Part shown: piece by piece, positions 1-9,692 of the stretch | Layout of the letters: each line of letters starts with the position of its first letter | Numbering within the stretch: position 1 is the stretch's first letter | Source of the DNA: Acidobacteriota bacterium | GTDB taxonomy: Bacteria > Acidobacteriota > Terriglobia > Terriglobales > Acidobacteriaceae | NCBI GenBank assembly: GCA_018268855.1 | Contig: JAFDVR010000002.1 | Coordinates: 124,001-188,000 of the forward strand | Reading direction: 5' to 3' | Length of the DNA stretch: 64,000 nucleotides | The notes under the pieces: generated by a model | What the model saw: only the letters and a program-made list of their open reading frames with translations | Databases searched by the model: none | Told to the model about the DNA's origin: nothing | Translations under genes and position numbers: made by a program

Positions 1-818
1 CCCAGGCCTCCAGCAGGGAACACGGTCTGCAACGCCGGCAACGACTGCGTAGCATCGCTCAACACCTTCGCATATTTGTATGCGTTCGACGTGATGTCGT
101 CATCCGCCTGCACCAGCGATACGCCGCTATTGAAGGTCAACATCGCCTGCGCCGCATTGGAACGCGTGGTGCATACTGCCCCCGATTCGCTGCACGATGC
201 ACCACCCACGTTGCCCGGAGACACAGCCACCGGGCTCGTCGAAGCTCCATTGCAGAACAGCGTATCGCCGGCCACCGAGGTAATCAGCGGGATCGTCGCC
301 CCGGGGTTGTACACCGGCGAAAGTGCGTCGGAGATGCGGCCTGCCCATCCCGTCGGCGTGGCTCCGCTTACCGCAGCGTTCTGCCACTCCTGCTGCTGAT
401 CAGGATGCGAGAAGAGATTCGACGGCTTCGATCCGTTTGAGAGGTAGGTCGCGCGCGTCAACGGAGCAACCAGTGTGCCCACATTGGCCACCAGCGCCAT
501 CGCGCCGGAGTTCACCAGCGGCACCAGATCGCTCAGGCTGGGATGCAGTGCATAATCCGGCAGCGCGCCCATCTGCAAAAGCTGGTTCTGCGGAAGCGCC
601 AGCGGCCCGCGCAAAGAAGAGTACTTCGCATATCCCTGCGTGTCGAAGGGCACCAGCATATTGTTCGCATCATTGCCGCCGTACAAAAAGATACACACCA
701 GCGCCTTGTAATCCGTTGTGCCCTGGGCCATGGCGTTCAGCATGCCGAACGGCCGCAGCCCTGCTATGTTTCCTGCTGCGGCGAGCGACGCGCACCGCAC
801 AAAACTCCTTCGGTTCAT
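1..818 (-). CDS. DUF1501 domain protein (3' end beyond the window)
   Basis: I read this gene directly from the minus strand: an ATG at 818-816 opens a frame that runs off the left edge, so about 272 N-terminal codons are seen. The protein begins MNRRSFVRCASLAAAG, a twin-arginine-like signal (RRSF followed by a hydrophobic stretch), so Tat export is likely. Next comes the segment ALVCIFLYGGNDANNMLVPF, typical of the start of DUF1501 proteins, which resemble the alkaline phosphatase/sulfatase fold. The gene starts 15 bases after the stop of the DUF1800 gene, with AGGAGAGGTGAG as ribosome site. DUF1800-DUF1501 pairs recur in Acidobacteria and Planctomycetes; their function is unknown. The family call rests on the N-terminal half only. 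Confidence 0.85.
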   Translation of the reverse strand, partial: MNRRSFVRCASLAAAGNIAGLRPFGMLNAMAQGTTDYKALVCIFLYGGNDANNMLVPFDTQGYAKYSSLRGPLALPQNQLLQMGALPDYALHPSLSDLVPLVNSGAMALVANVGTLVAPLTRATYLSNGSKPSNLFSHPDQQQEWQNAAVSGATPTGWAGRISDALSPVYNPGATIPLITSVAGDTLFCNGASTSPVAVSPGNVGGASCSESGAVCTTRSNAAQAMLTFNSGVSLVQADDDITSNAYKYAKVLSDATQSLPALQTVFPAGGL

Positions 819-833
819 CACGCTCACCTCTCC

Positions 834-2513
834 TTAGTGCATCACTTTGTACTGCGAAGAACTCATCACCAGATACGTCGCTACACGCGCCCGCGTTGCT
901 GGATCGCTAATGCCCGTGATCGCATTCACAATCGTGGTGCGCATGTTCGATGGCATCTGTCCGTGCAGAAACATCACGCCCAGCGTATCCACCAGGTCAC
1001 CCGGACTGCCCGCCAGCGAATACAGCGTCCCTCCGCTGCTGAACGCCGTCGTCTTGAAGTTGCTCAGCTTGTTGGTCGCGAGTTTGTCCGCCAGAGTCAA
1101 CCGAAGAGTCACACTCGCCGTGTTCTCCAGGCTGAACTCAGGCGCGTTCAACGTAGTCTCGGGAATCACATACTCCGGCGGAAAGAAGTTGAACACGCTG
1201 GCCGACCGCAACGGCTCCTCGCCCAACGCCGCAGCCTGCGTACTCAGGGAGGTGTAGCGCCACAGGTTCGCCGGGTCCGTAATGGTGCTGGAGTAACCGA
1301 GTGCGCGCATCACCGACGTGATGTAGAAGATCGGCTCACGCAGATGTCCGCCGTCATAAGCAGAATTTGTATCACCCGCGCGCGCTTCCGTGTCCATCAG
1401 GATCGCGGTCAAGACAGCCTTCATGTCGCCGCGAACACCCTTGCCGTTATCGCGAAACACCGCAGCCACACGCGCCACATACGCATCCGATGGCGTGCTC
1501 GTTACCAGATGCTGAATGAGCTGGCGGCAGACAAATGGAGGCAGGTTTTCATGCGCAAAGATATTGTCCAGCGCAATCTTCAGGTCGTTCCGTGCCGACC
1601 CGCCCGCAGGAATCACGGTGCCATTCAGCAACGTCTTCTGCGTCATGTCATGCGCGCTTTCGACAGGGGCCATCGGCGAGGTGTAGTTCACCGTTCTGTT
1701 CGGAAAGTTGGCAGGCGAACTGCCATCCGCGGCCGCATATGTCCATCCCGTATACGCTTTCGCAAATGCCTGCACCTGCGCCTCGGTGTACACCGGAATC
1801 GAATTACCGTTCGCGTCCTTCTTCTCCGTGCCATCGTCGTTCAGCATGTACAGGCCAGTAGAAAAGAGCTGCATCATCTCGCGCGCAAAGTTCTCGTTGG
1901 CAATCTGCCCTGCCGGGGCTTTCGCGCTGTTCAGCATGTTCAGATACAGCCCCATGGAAGGTGACAGCGTCACGTCCTCCATGATCGTCCGCCAGTTGCT
2001 GAACGCATCATTCAGCAGTACGTTGTAATAGGCAAGCACTGCATTGCCGTTCACAGACTGTGTCGATGTGACCCACTGCTCACTCAGCGCCAGCGCCACG
2101 CGTTGTCGCAACTGATCATTCGCCGTAAGCGAAGCTTCCCAGAACTCCGACTCCACGCACGCCACGGGAGTATTTGAGCACTGCGCCGGCAGCGTGGCTG
2201 GAACAGCAGGAAGGGTCGTGGCAGGCAGCGCAAACTGTTCCTTCAGATATCCCTGCAACCCGACCGTCTGCACATGCGCAATGCTGTCCGTCGTTGGGCC
2301 AAAGCTCGTCTGGTCCAGCAGCCGTGCCGCAGCGGTCACGGTTGCAGCCGGTGTCGATCCTCCGCCACCACCGGAACCGCCGCCGGAACCGTTCCCTCCA
2401 CCGGAAGACGTATCCATGCCTGAGCCGCAACCGCAAAGCAGCAGGCCGCAAACGGTTAAAGCAGAAATCGAGGAGCGAAAAAGAGAGCGGCGGTAGATAG
2501 GGGAAGAGGCCAT
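834..2513 (-). CDS. DUF1800 domain lipoprotein
   Basis: This 559-residue protein starts with a lipoprotein-like signal (LLLCGC near residue 28) and a Gly/Ser-rich linker. The DUF1800 domain then begins with AARLLDQTSFGPT near residue 63 and carries the family signature ENFAREMMQLFSTG in the middle. The ATG at 2513 is preceded by GAGGAAAC, a good ribosome site. Stop-to-start distance to the downstream DUF1501 gene is 15 bases, so the two are probably one operon. DUF1800 proteins are large secreted or membrane-attached proteins of unknown function, commonly encoded beside a DUF1501 protein. I infer that the two act together at the cell surface or in the periplasm; nothing here identifies a substrate. 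Confidence 0.9.
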   Translation of the reverse strand: MASSPIYRRSLFRSSISALTVCGLLLCGCGSGMDTSSGGGNGSGGGSGGGGGSTPAATVTAAARLLDQTSFGPTTDSIAHVQTVGLQGYLKEQFALPATTLPAVPATLPAQCSNTPVACVESEFWEASLTANDQLRQRVALALSEQWVTSTQSVNGNAVLAYYNVLLNDAFSNWRTIMEDVTLSPSMGLYLNMLNSAKAPAGQIANENFAREMMQLFSTGLYMLNDDGTEKKDANGNSIPVYTEAQVQAFAKAYTGWTYAAADGSSPANFPNRTVNYTSPMAPVESAHDMTQKTLLNGTVIPAGGSARNDLKIALDNIFAHENLPPFVCRQLIQHLVTSTPSDAYVARVAAVFRDNGKGVRGDMKAVLTAILMDTEARAGDTNSAYDGGHLREPIFYITSVMRALGYSSTITDPANLWRYTSLSTQAAALGEEPLRSASVFNFFPPEYVIPETTLNAPEFSLENTASVTLRLTLADKLATNKLSNFKTTAFSSGGTLYSLAGSPGDLVDTLGVMFLHGQMPSNMRTTIVNAITGISDPATRARVATYLVMSSSQYKVMH

Positions 2514-2606
2514 GTTTCCTCGCGGGAGCGAAGGATACGAACTGAAGATATCGGGTACAACCCAAATACTAGAACGGTAGTTGCGCCACGATAAAATTCT
2601 TTTTAC

Positions 2607-2638
2607 AAAAAAAGGCCGCTGGTAATACCAGCGGCCTT
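2607..2638 (-). terminator. Rho-independent terminator of the surface-protein gene
   Basis: A perfect 12-bp stem (AAGGCCGCTGGT with ACCAGCGGCCTT, 3-base loop) lies 18 bases after the stop of the minus-strand gene at 2657. Read on the minus strand it is followed by seven T residues. Confidence 0.9.
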
Positions 2639-2656
2639 AATGCATAGGCATTGAGT

Positions 2657-5065
2657 TTATTTCGATGCAGTTACCTTCAGTTTGAACGTCGCCGAATGCG
2701 TCAGAATCCCGTCCGTGGCCGTTATGGTGTAGGTATAGCTGCCAGGTGCGGTATAGGGCGAATTCAAATCCGGCAGTTTGCCGGAACATCCCGTCGCTCC
2801 AAATCCGAGCACGGAAGCCAGCAGCACAAACACAGCAGCCCGCGCCAGGCCCCTGGCATCACGCCGCCGCAGCCATAGCAGCAACCCGCCGCCGGTCCCA
2901 AATAGCGTGAGCAACAGTCCGCCGCCTAGCCCGCCATAGCCGATTACGGTATATTTCGCCGTCGTCGTAATGTTTACCGGGAACATGCTCGTGGAAGAAA
3001 CCGCAAGCGATGTCGTCCCCGGTGTGCAGGTCGATCCAGCCGAATCCATGGTGCAGCTCAACTGCACCGTGCCGGAGTAACCTGCAATCGACGTCACCGC
3101 GCCCGTTGTGCTGATGTCGTATCCCGCGATCACGCTGCCAGAATCTGGATTGACCGTGATCGCAAAGTCCACACCCGTTCCGTTGAGCGTGGCGGAGATC
3201 GACCCAAGCGCCGGGTTTGTAGCTGCCAACATCACCGTGCCTGCGCGAGGTCCCGTCGCCATGGGGTGGAACGACACGCTGATCGAGCACTTCCCATAAG
3301 CCGGAATGGCCCCCGCACATCCGGTCGCGATGTAATCACCCGTCACCGCCACGGGATTGAGTGCAATCGCATTCGGCGTGTTGTTCGTCACCGTCACCAG
3401 TTGTGGCGTGGAGGTGGCAGTCACATCCAGCTTGCCAAAATCAATCGAAACCGGCGTGGACTCCAGCGCGGGCACGCCCGTGCCGGTCAGCACCGCGGGC
3501 GTTCCTGTTCCGCTGTAATCCACGCTTACAGAACCCGTGCGTGTCCCAAGCGCGGTCGGCTTGAACGCCACGGCAATCGTGCATGTTCCCGCTGCCGCCA
3601 CGCTCTTGCCAGAGCAGTTATCTTGCGTCACCACAAAATCACCGGTAGGCGTTACAGACGAAACATACACCGGAAAGATCGTGCTGTTGGTCCAGGTAAA
3701 GAGCTGGCCAGCCGTCTGCACACCCACTGCGGAACGGCCAAAATCCATCTGGTCCGGTGAGATGGAAGGTTCCGCTCCACCGCCGGACAGATTGAACAGG
3801 CTGTACTCCAGCAGCTTCTCCTGCGGCGTCATATCGCCAGGGCTGCACTCTGCCGGAAAGGTTTTAGTGCCTGCGCCGGAAACTCCATCGACATGGTAGT
3901 CGTTATAGAGAACGCGCCCGCACTGCTGTCCTGCCGCATTACGCACCGGCGTGTTGAACGTGAGTTGCATCACGTTCGTTCCCAGCGTCAACCAGCTCTG
4001 CGTCGGCGAGTTCACGCCGGTTTGGTTGGAGAACACCGCATTCAATGGAATCTGGCCATAAGTCGTCGAAGCGCCGATCAAATTAAGCCATTCCGCCAGT
4101 GTCTTTCCATCCGGAAAAGTCACATCGATCTTTGCTGTACCGGCGGAAACACTTCCAGAAGTGCCGGGATCGCGCCAGTTCGCCGCCGTGCCGAAGTCGC
4201 CATTGTTATAGAACCATGTGTAGTCCCAATGCGTGGCAAATACGCGCCCACCCTTGTTCGCAAAATCCAGCAGATTTTGCAGGCGCGAGGGCGTCTTGGC
4301 CGGCATGCCCGCCGTGCCCTCACATGCCATCATCGCTACGTCATACTGGTTCAGAATGTTGGCGTCATCCATCAGCACGCTTGCGCTCGGCGTGCTGGAT
4401 GAAATGCTGGCGCCTGGCGAGCTGATGCCGCGATAAAACTGGATGCGGCCTCCACCAGCCGGATCGGTAAACTCCGTGTCCGCAATGCCTGCCTTGCGCA
4501 GTACGCACTCCAGTCCATCCACATTGCCCGTCACCATCGCAAATAGAGGAATGTCGCCCTCACTCTGGTCCTTCGGCATGGAGATATCGATGTTATTGGC
4601 GGTGCAGCCCGTCACTGCGGCAATCTTCACCTGCCGCCGCCATCGTCCCGACTGGATCACAATCGGCACATTGGCATCTACCGGAGCATTGTCCAGTGTG
4701 AACGATCCATCGACACGGGTCGCTGTGCCAATCAGCGGAAAACCTGAAGGTGCCTTGCCGGGCAGATCGCAACTTACCCCGGGCGTAAAGGCGTCTACGG
4801 GCCCGTTCGGAACATACACCATGATGTTTGGCAGCGGATCGACACCATTCGGCGCATATACATGCCCGGTAATCGTGGTGCGCTGACCTGCAGGACAAGA
4901 GGAAGGAGGCAGCTGCTTCTGGTCCAGGCAATACGGTCCACTGCACGCCTGCGCAAACGCGCTCGTTGCCGGCATCGTCAGCATGGCAACACCCAGCGCG
5001 GTCATGGTACCGCGCAACACTTCACCCTTTGAGAAACGGCTCGGAACACAAGACAAAAGTCGCAT
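2657..5065 (-). CDS. Large exported surface protein with choice-of-anchor D domains
   Basis: The protein has about 802 residues. A long signal peptide ends near ATSAFAQA. It is followed by a carboxypeptidase-regulatory-like beta domain (TTITGHVYAPNG, about residue 65) and a region with LLDFANKGGRVFATHWDYTW that resembles an amidotransferase-like alpha/beta fold (my guess). Two choice-of-anchor D type repeats follow (FGRSAVGVQTAG and IDFGKLDVTATSTPQ, each ending in CTIAVAFKP or CSISVSFHP). Near the C-terminus there is a hydrophobic segment, LLLTLFGTGGGLLLWLRRR, then a second one ending FGATGCSG and a short Ig-like tail, an arrangement I know from acidobacterial surface proteins. I prefer the ATG at 5065; a GTG at 5074 is also in frame. 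The substrate is unknown. Confidence 0.75.
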   Translation of the reverse strand: MRLLSCVPSRFSKGEVLRGTMTALGVAMLTMPATSAFAQACSGPYCLDQKQLPPSSCPAGQRTTITGHVYAPNGVDPLPNIMVYVPNGPVDAFTPGVSCDLPGKAPSGFPLIGTATRVDGSFTLDNAPVDANVPIVIQSGRWRRQVKIAAVTGCTANNIDISMPKDQSEGDIPLFAMVTGNVDGLECVLRKAGIADTEFTDPAGGGRIQFYRGISSPGASISSSTPSASVLMDDANILNQYDVAMMACEGTAGMPAKTPSRLQNLLDFANKGGRVFATHWDYTWFYNNGDFGTAANWRDPGTSGSVSAGTAKIDVTFPDGKTLAEWLNLIGASTTYGQIPLNAVFSNQTGVNSPTQSWLTLGTNVMQLTFNTPVRNAAGQQCGRVLYNDYHVDGVSGAGTKTFPAECSPGDMTPQEKLLEYSLFNLSGGGAEPSISPDQMDFGRSAVGVQTAGQLFTWTNSTIFPVYVSSVTPTGDFVVTQDNCSGKSVAAAGTCTIAVAFKPTALGTRTGSVSVDYSGTGTPAVLTGTGVPALESTPVSIDFGKLDVTATSTPQLVTVTNNTPNAIALNPVAVTGDYIATGCAGAIPAYGKCSISVSFHPMATGPRAGTVMLAATNPALGSISATLNGTGVDFAITVNPDSGSVIAGYDISTTGAVTSIAGYSGTVQLSCTMDSAGSTCTPGTTSLAVSSTSMFPVNITTTAKYTVIGYGGLGGGLLLTLFGTGGGLLLWLRRRDARGLARAAVFVLLASVLGFGATGCSGKLPDLNSPYTAPGSYTYTITATDGILTHSATFKLKVTASK

Positions 5066-5301
5066 AATCGGCACTCGAAAGTTTCAAAACCGCATTCCAA
5101 CGGCGCAATACAAGGGACGCGCATAGGGAAAAGTCGGTGCACAGACGGGCCCATAATAACCGTACTAATTAGGGAGGGGCGTGCCGGGTCCCGCCTATGG
5201 CTCCTACAATCTACGCCATCCTTCTCACGTTGTGCAGCAGAAAACATCACTTTGCGGCAGCAAAAATATGGCTGACACAGCCGGAGGTGACTGAGTAAAT
5301 A
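5066..5301. other. Intergenic stretch, promoter region of the surface-protein gene
   Basis: This stretch between the surface-protein start and the ggt terminator holds only an overlapping shadow frame. I see no convincing promoter hexamers or RNA structure in it. Confidence 0.4.
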
Positions 5302-5332
5302 ACGACTGTGTCGGTAGGGAGACACAGTGTCG
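5302..5332 (-). terminator. Hairpin after ggt
   Basis: ACGAC-TGTGTC pairs with GACACA-GT-GTCGT, leaving a GT bulge and an 8-base loop, immediately after the ggt stop codon. On the minus strand only a weak T-rich stretch (TTATTTACTC) follows, so it is terminator-like rather than ideal. Confidence 0.5.
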
Positions 5333-5333
5333 T

Positions 5334-7109
5334 TTAATACCCCGCTGCCTTCCCATACGTTCTCCGGCTGTCATGCCCACTCATCAGCTCGCCGGTCTTG
5401 GCATCCATCTCAATCAGTTCGCTATCTCCCCAGGTCCCTGGCGATTTCTCATCGAACTCCGTCTGCTGACTGATGGTGTAACCGCGTTTTCTGAGTTGTT
5501 CCGCTACATCACGCGGGAACGTCTTCTCCAGTTGCAGCACATCGGGCAGATATTGATGGTGGAAGCGTGGAGCGTCCGCGCTCTGCTGGATATTCAGCCC
5601 ATTGTCGACCACTGAGATCAGGTTGTTCAGCACCGTAGTCATAATCGTTGAGCCGCCCGGCGAACCGAGCACAAGCCGCAGGTGCCCGTCTTTCGAAACG
5701 ATCGTAGGCGACATGCACGACAGCGGACGATGGCCTGGTCCGATGGCATTCGCTGGCCCTTGAATGAGCCCGAAGCCGTTCGGCGCGCCGATCTTGCTGG
5801 TGAAGTCGTCCATCTCATCGTTCATCAAAAATCCAAGGCCCGGAATCGTTATGCCGGAACCGAAGGTAAAGTTCAGCGTGTACGTAGTGGAGACGGCGTT
5901 TCCATCTGCGTCCACAACAGAGAAGTGCGTCGTCTGCTGCGACTCAGGCGCAGAGGGGATCTTCGGCGGCGGAGGCATGAAACCCGCGGGACGTACCAGC
6001 TTCGCACTGGGCGTGGCGTTTACCGGATCGATCGACTTCCTCCAGGCCGCGGCATACGCTGGGTTCGCCATCTCTTTAAGAGGATTGTGATTGAAATCGG
6101 GATCGCCAAGATAGTCGTTACGGTCCATATACGCGCGGCGGAAGGCCTCGGTAATGATGTGTACCTGCGCGGCGGAGCGGTCTTTTCCGAGCTTCGCCAG
6201 ATCGTAGCCCGAAAGGATGTTCAGCGCTTCGATCATCACAATGCCGCCCGACGATGGCGGAGGGGCCGTAAGCACCTCATAGCCGCGATAGTGTCCTACC
6301 AGGGGCGTACGCTCCTTGGCTTCGTACGCTGCCAGGTCCGTCGTGGTGATGAGTCCTCCGCCAGCCTGCATGCCTTTGGCAATCTGCGCGGCCATCTTTC
6401 CTTTGTAAAAATCCGAAGGGTCAGCGGCTATCCGTTCCAGCGTCTTTGCCAATTCGGGCTGGATAAAGCGGTCGCCTCCTTGATAGGGATGGCCATTGCG
6501 CTGAAAGATTCGCCGCGACTCCGCATTCGAAGCCAGCGTCTTGTTACGTCCCCAGTAAGAGCATTCGGCATCCGTCAGGACATATCCCTCGCGCGCCAGA
6601 CGGATCGCCGGCTGCATCACGGCCTTCAGTCCCAGCCGGCCGTACTTCCGCTCCGCCAGCGCCAATCCCGCCACCGTGCCGGGAACTCCGCTCGCCTTAT
6701 ATCCCACCGTAGACATGCCCTTCACAATGTTTCTGTTCTTATCCAGATACATGTCGGCTGTGGCCGCCGCCGGGGCTTTTTCCCGGAAATCGATGAAATG
6801 CGGCTTGCCGTCCTTTGCCATGGGCTTTTGGGGATGGTGGTCGGTCGTAGGCCGGATCATCATGAATCCGCCGCCGCCAATGTTGCCGGCCTGCGGATAC
6901 ACCACCGCCAGCGCGAACCCGACGGCCACCGCCGCATCCACGGCATTGCCGCCCTGGCGAAGGATCTCCACGCCCGCATCCGTAGCCTCATGGTGCACCG
7001 AGGTCACCATCACATGTGCCGCACGGACCACCTTCGCGTCCGGATTCTGGGCAAAAATGGTGGTGGCAAGCAGGCAAAAACAAGGGGGCAGCGCAGGCCA
7101 GAAACGCAT
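5334..7109 (-). CDS. ggt: Gamma-glutamyltransferase precursor
   Basis: GGT cleaves the gamma-glutamyl bond of glutathione and related compounds in the periplasm. It matures by self-cleavage into large and small subunits. The 591-residue protein has a signal peptide ending in FAQ. It keeps the N-terminal signature GGNAVDAAVAVGFAL and the processing site TTHFSVVDADGNAVS, where Thr393 would be the new N-terminal nucleophile. The GGSTIMTTVLNN region that helps form the oxyanion site is also present. Length fits the family. The start is supported by GGAGA ahead of the ATG. It stands alone, divergent from the lipoprotein at 7443. A role in glutathione recycling or in scavenging amino acids is inferred from the family. 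Confidence 0.95.
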   Translation of the reverse strand: MRFWPALPPCFCLLATTIFAQNPDAKVVRAAHVMVTSVHHEATDAGVEILRQGGNAVDAAVAVGFALAVVYPQAGNIGGGGFMMIRPTTDHHPQKPMAKDGKPHFIDFREKAPAAATADMYLDKNRNIVKGMSTVGYKASGVPGTVAGLALAERKYGRLGLKAVMQPAIRLAREGYVLTDAECSYWGRNKTLASNAESRRIFQRNGHPYQGGDRFIQPELAKTLERIAADPSDFYKGKMAAQIAKGMQAGGGLITTTDLAAYEAKERTPLVGHYRGYEVLTAPPPSSGGIVMIEALNILSGYDLAKLGKDRSAAQVHIITEAFRRAYMDRNDYLGDPDFNHNPLKEMANPAYAAAWRKSIDPVNATPSAKLVRPAGFMPPPPKIPSAPESQQTTHFSVVDADGNAVSTTYTLNFTFGSGITIPGLGFLMNDEMDDFTSKIGAPNGFGLIQGPANAIGPGHRPLSCMSPTIVSKDGHLRLVLGSPGGSTIMTTVLNNLISVVDNGLNIQQSADAPRFHHQYLPDVLQLEKTFPRDVAEQLRKRGYTISQQTEFDEKSPGTWGDSELIEMDAKTGELMSGHDSRRTYGKAAGY

Positions 7110-7442
7110 CCGGAATCTCCAAAAAGCAGGTGCGATGAGGATATCTCACCCCGCCGGTCAGAGGCCCTTTGCCTTTAACACTTGACACTCGTGAAATCGG
7201 GTTGGTACGTTCTCTACGCGCGGCATAGTCCTAGAGAGAGCCGCCCGTGCCACCAGACAGACCTCTCAAGCGACGCCTTAAACGGGCCAGCTTTGGGGAT
7301 GCTGACGGCAGGGGCGGCTTTTTCTATCCGGGCCATGATCGGAAATATTACGGCGCTGTGGTGAGCGGTCAGGCGAGTGGAAGCAGACCTGGGGCAGCCA
7401 GCAGCAATAGCAGCAACGGAAGAACTTCTGGGGGAAGACGCA
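7110..7442. other. Divergent promoter region between ggt and the 7443 lipoprotein gene
   Basis: About 330 bases separate two divergently transcribed genes. A TTGACA hexamer on the plus strand at 7182-7187 could be a -35 element for the lipoprotein gene, but the sequence 17 bases downstream (GTACGT) is a poor -10. No other feature is evident. Confidence 0.35.
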
Positions 7443-9611
7443 ATGAAACGGTCCACACGCTTGACGCATGTTCGTCAGCTCGCACTTGGCGTAGGTTTGC
7501 TTGGAGTCGGTCTGCTGACCGGTTGCGGCGTCGCCCTGTCCACGCCGTCCTCGGCTACGGATTACAACCCGCCGCCCTCGATCCATGGTCAGGTAAACAT
7601 GGGCAAAAACAACATCGGGTTCTCCAAAATCACTATTTATCAGACCGTAAATACCGGCACGGCCGGTCCGGATGGCCGTTATACCGGCACCGCTAAGGTA
7701 CTAGGCACCACGACCGCAGATGCTGGCGGCACCTGGGCCATGCCTGCCAGTGTAAAGTGCTCCAGCCCCGATATGTTCTATGTCGTGGCGGCTGAAGGTG
7801 TTCCGTATTTGGGTTTTGACACCTTCACCAACGAGCCAAACAACACGAAAACTATGATGATGACAGCTGTGGGCGACTGCTCCATCCTCAACCAGAGCAA
7901 TGTCAGCATCTTTACCAACGAAGCGACGACGGTTGCTGCGGTCAACGCGCTGGCGCCCTTTATTTCAGTGAGCGGTCAGACGGTCAATGTGGTCAGCTCG
8001 GCGACTAACTACGCCGGTGTCAATGGTGTAGGTACGGCTGCGTCGGCTGCCGGTCTGAAGCACGCCTTTGCGAACGCCAATAATCTTGATGCGTACGATA
8101 CGGGCGTCTATAACACGGCAACGGGTGGAAACGCCATCTATGAGGGCGGAACGATCAACATGCCGTTGCTTGGCACACTTGCTTACATGCAATATCTGGG
8201 AGACGTAGGCAGTGATGCTGGTGGTGGCGACTATACTTACCGCGACCAATTGCTCAAACTGACCACCCCTCCGGGCGGATCTGAACCGGCAACCACTCTG
8301 GAAGCAATGCTGAATATTGCGCAGCGGAAGTACAATATCGCCAACGTCGTGCCTTTGTGGCAACTGACACAGACGCAAATGCCACACCCCACTACAACCT
8401 GCCAGGCAAACAATTCTGTTGGTCATTATGCCACGTATAACTGCGCGCCTTACTTCCCACAGTTGCTCTCCAGCAGCAACCTGAGCGATTTTTCAGTCGC
8501 AATCACTTACCCGAAGGGCTATGGACAAACTTCAACAGGCCAGGGCCTTGCCTATCCGTTGTATGTTGCTCTTGACGCCAACGATAACGTCTATGTGGCA
8601 AACGCCAGTGCTTCCTCCAGCGCGAAGGGTAATGTGATCGCCATCGAGAGCTCCACCGGCAACATTCTCTGGACGAGCAACGACGACACCGGCTCCTTCA
8701 AGGACCCACGGGCCATCGCTGTGGATTCGCAGAACCATGTCTTCGCCGTCAGCAAGTCTGTAGGGACGGGATCGCCAGTTGCAATCACTGAATGGAACGC
8801 CTCGACGGGTACCACGATGCAGACCATTCCGACGACAGGTCTGACAAACCTTGCCGGCATCGCCGTGGACGCTCACAACAATCTCTGGGTGACCTCGGGA
8901 ACCGCAGGTTTCGCAGAATATACGAACGCGGGCTCTAACACCTACACTGCAGGTACGCCCGTCACGACAGTGGCTCTCGGCCAGGTGCAGATCGACCAGA
9001 ACCAGAACGTCTGGGCCGCCAGCGCCACCACCGCAAATCAAATGTACTTCCTGCCAAACACTGGAACGGCTGCGGCCCCTGCCTACGCCTCTCCTGTAAA
9101 GAGCACCCCAATTGCGGGTACTGGCCACTTTGGTGTGGGAATCGACGCGACTGGCGCAGCCATCTCCATGACGGCTGGTACGGGAACGGGCGTCTACAAG
9201 ACCACCGTCACCGGAACCGGCGCGAGCGCTACGCTGTCCGCCTCTGTGGTGGCCACAACTGCGGTTGCTTCGCCCAAGCAAGGGCAGACAGACGGTATCG
9301 GCTCCTACTGGGCAGTGGACAATGCCAGTGGCAAGCCTATCTTCCGCTATGTTCCAGGAGTCGCTGCAGCAGTAGCCTATTTGCCTTGCTACGCCGAACA
9401 GGGCGGCACCTATGCCGGTGCACCCAGCGGTTCGAATACCTCTATTTCCTGCACCGCAACGGGGCTCAGCTCCAAGCTTGATCTTGCAATCGACTCGACC
9501 GGATCGGTCTGGACCACCGGTGCAGCCACCGGTGTCGTCACGCAGATTCTAGGCGTGGCTGCCCCAACCTGGCCGCTCAAGTCGCAGGCCAAACACGGCG
9601 TGATGCCGTAA
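7443..9611 (+). CDS. Beta-propeller (NHL-like) lipoprotein
   Basis: I place the start at the ATG at 7443, after GGGGGAAGACGC, and not at an upstream in-frame ATG (7377), because this gives a clean lipoprotein signal (LLGVGLLTGC, lipidated Cys near residue 27). The 722-residue product has a carboxypeptidase-like start (PSIHGQVNMGKNNIGFSKI). Its C-terminal half is rich in short repeats such as YPLYVALDANDNVYVANASA, AIAVDSQNHVFAVS and GIAVDAHNNLWVTSG, the pattern of NHL/Vgb-type propeller blades. Ser/Thr/Ala content is high, as in exported acidobacterial proteins. The function is unknown; propellers of this kind usually bind ligands or proteins. It is a single-gene unit with its own terminator. 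Confidence 0.75.
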   Translation: MKRSTRLTHVRQLALGVGLLGVGLLTGCGVALSTPSSATDYNPPPSIHGQVNMGKNNIGFSKITIYQTVNTGTAGPDGRYTGTAKVLGTTTADAGGTWAMPASVKCSSPDMFYVVAAEGVPYLGFDTFTNEPNNTKTMMMTAVGDCSILNQSNVSIFTNEATTVAAVNALAPFISVSGQTVNVVSSATNYAGVNGVGTAASAAGLKHAFANANNLDAYDTGVYNTATGGNAIYEGGTINMPLLGTLAYMQYLGDVGSDAGGGDYTYRDQLLKLTTPPGGSEPATTLEAMLNIAQRKYNIANVVPLWQLTQTQMPHPTTTCQANNSVGHYATYNCAPYFPQLLSSSNLSDFSVAITYPKGYGQTSTGQGLAYPLYVALDANDNVYVANASASSSAKGNVIAIESSTGNILWTSNDDTGSFKDPRAIAVDSQNHVFAVSKSVGTGSPVAITEWNASTGTTMQTIPTTGLTNLAGIAVDAHNNLWVTSGTAGFAEYTNAGSNTYTAGTPVTTVALGQVQIDQNQNVWAASATTANQMYFLPNTGTAAAPAYASPVKSTPIAGTGHFGVGIDATGAAISMTAGTGTGVYKTTVTGTGASATLSASVVATTAVASPKQGQTDGIGSYWAVDNASGKPIFRYVPGVAAAVAYLPCYAEQGGTYAGAPSGSNTSISCTATGLSSKLDLAIDSTGSVWTTGAATGVVTQILGVAAPTWPLKSQAKHGVMP

Positions 9612-9632
9612 TCGAGAACCATCCCAACCGGG

Positions 9633-9660
9633 AAAGCGGAGGCCACGGCCTCCGCTTTTT
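9633..9660 (+). terminator. Rho-independent terminator
   Basis: GCGGAGGCC and GGCCTCCGC form a 9-bp stem with a 2-base loop, followed by TTTTT, 22 bases after the stop of the lipoprotein gene. Confidence 0.9.
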
Positions 9661-9692
9661 CATGCTTACAGCGTTTTCCAAAGGAGAAATCC

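Noticed and set aside
543..1964. A 473-codon plus-strand frame across the DUF1501 and DUF1800 genes
   Set aside because: Arg/His-rich shadow translation without domain signs; the minus-strand genes explain the region fully.
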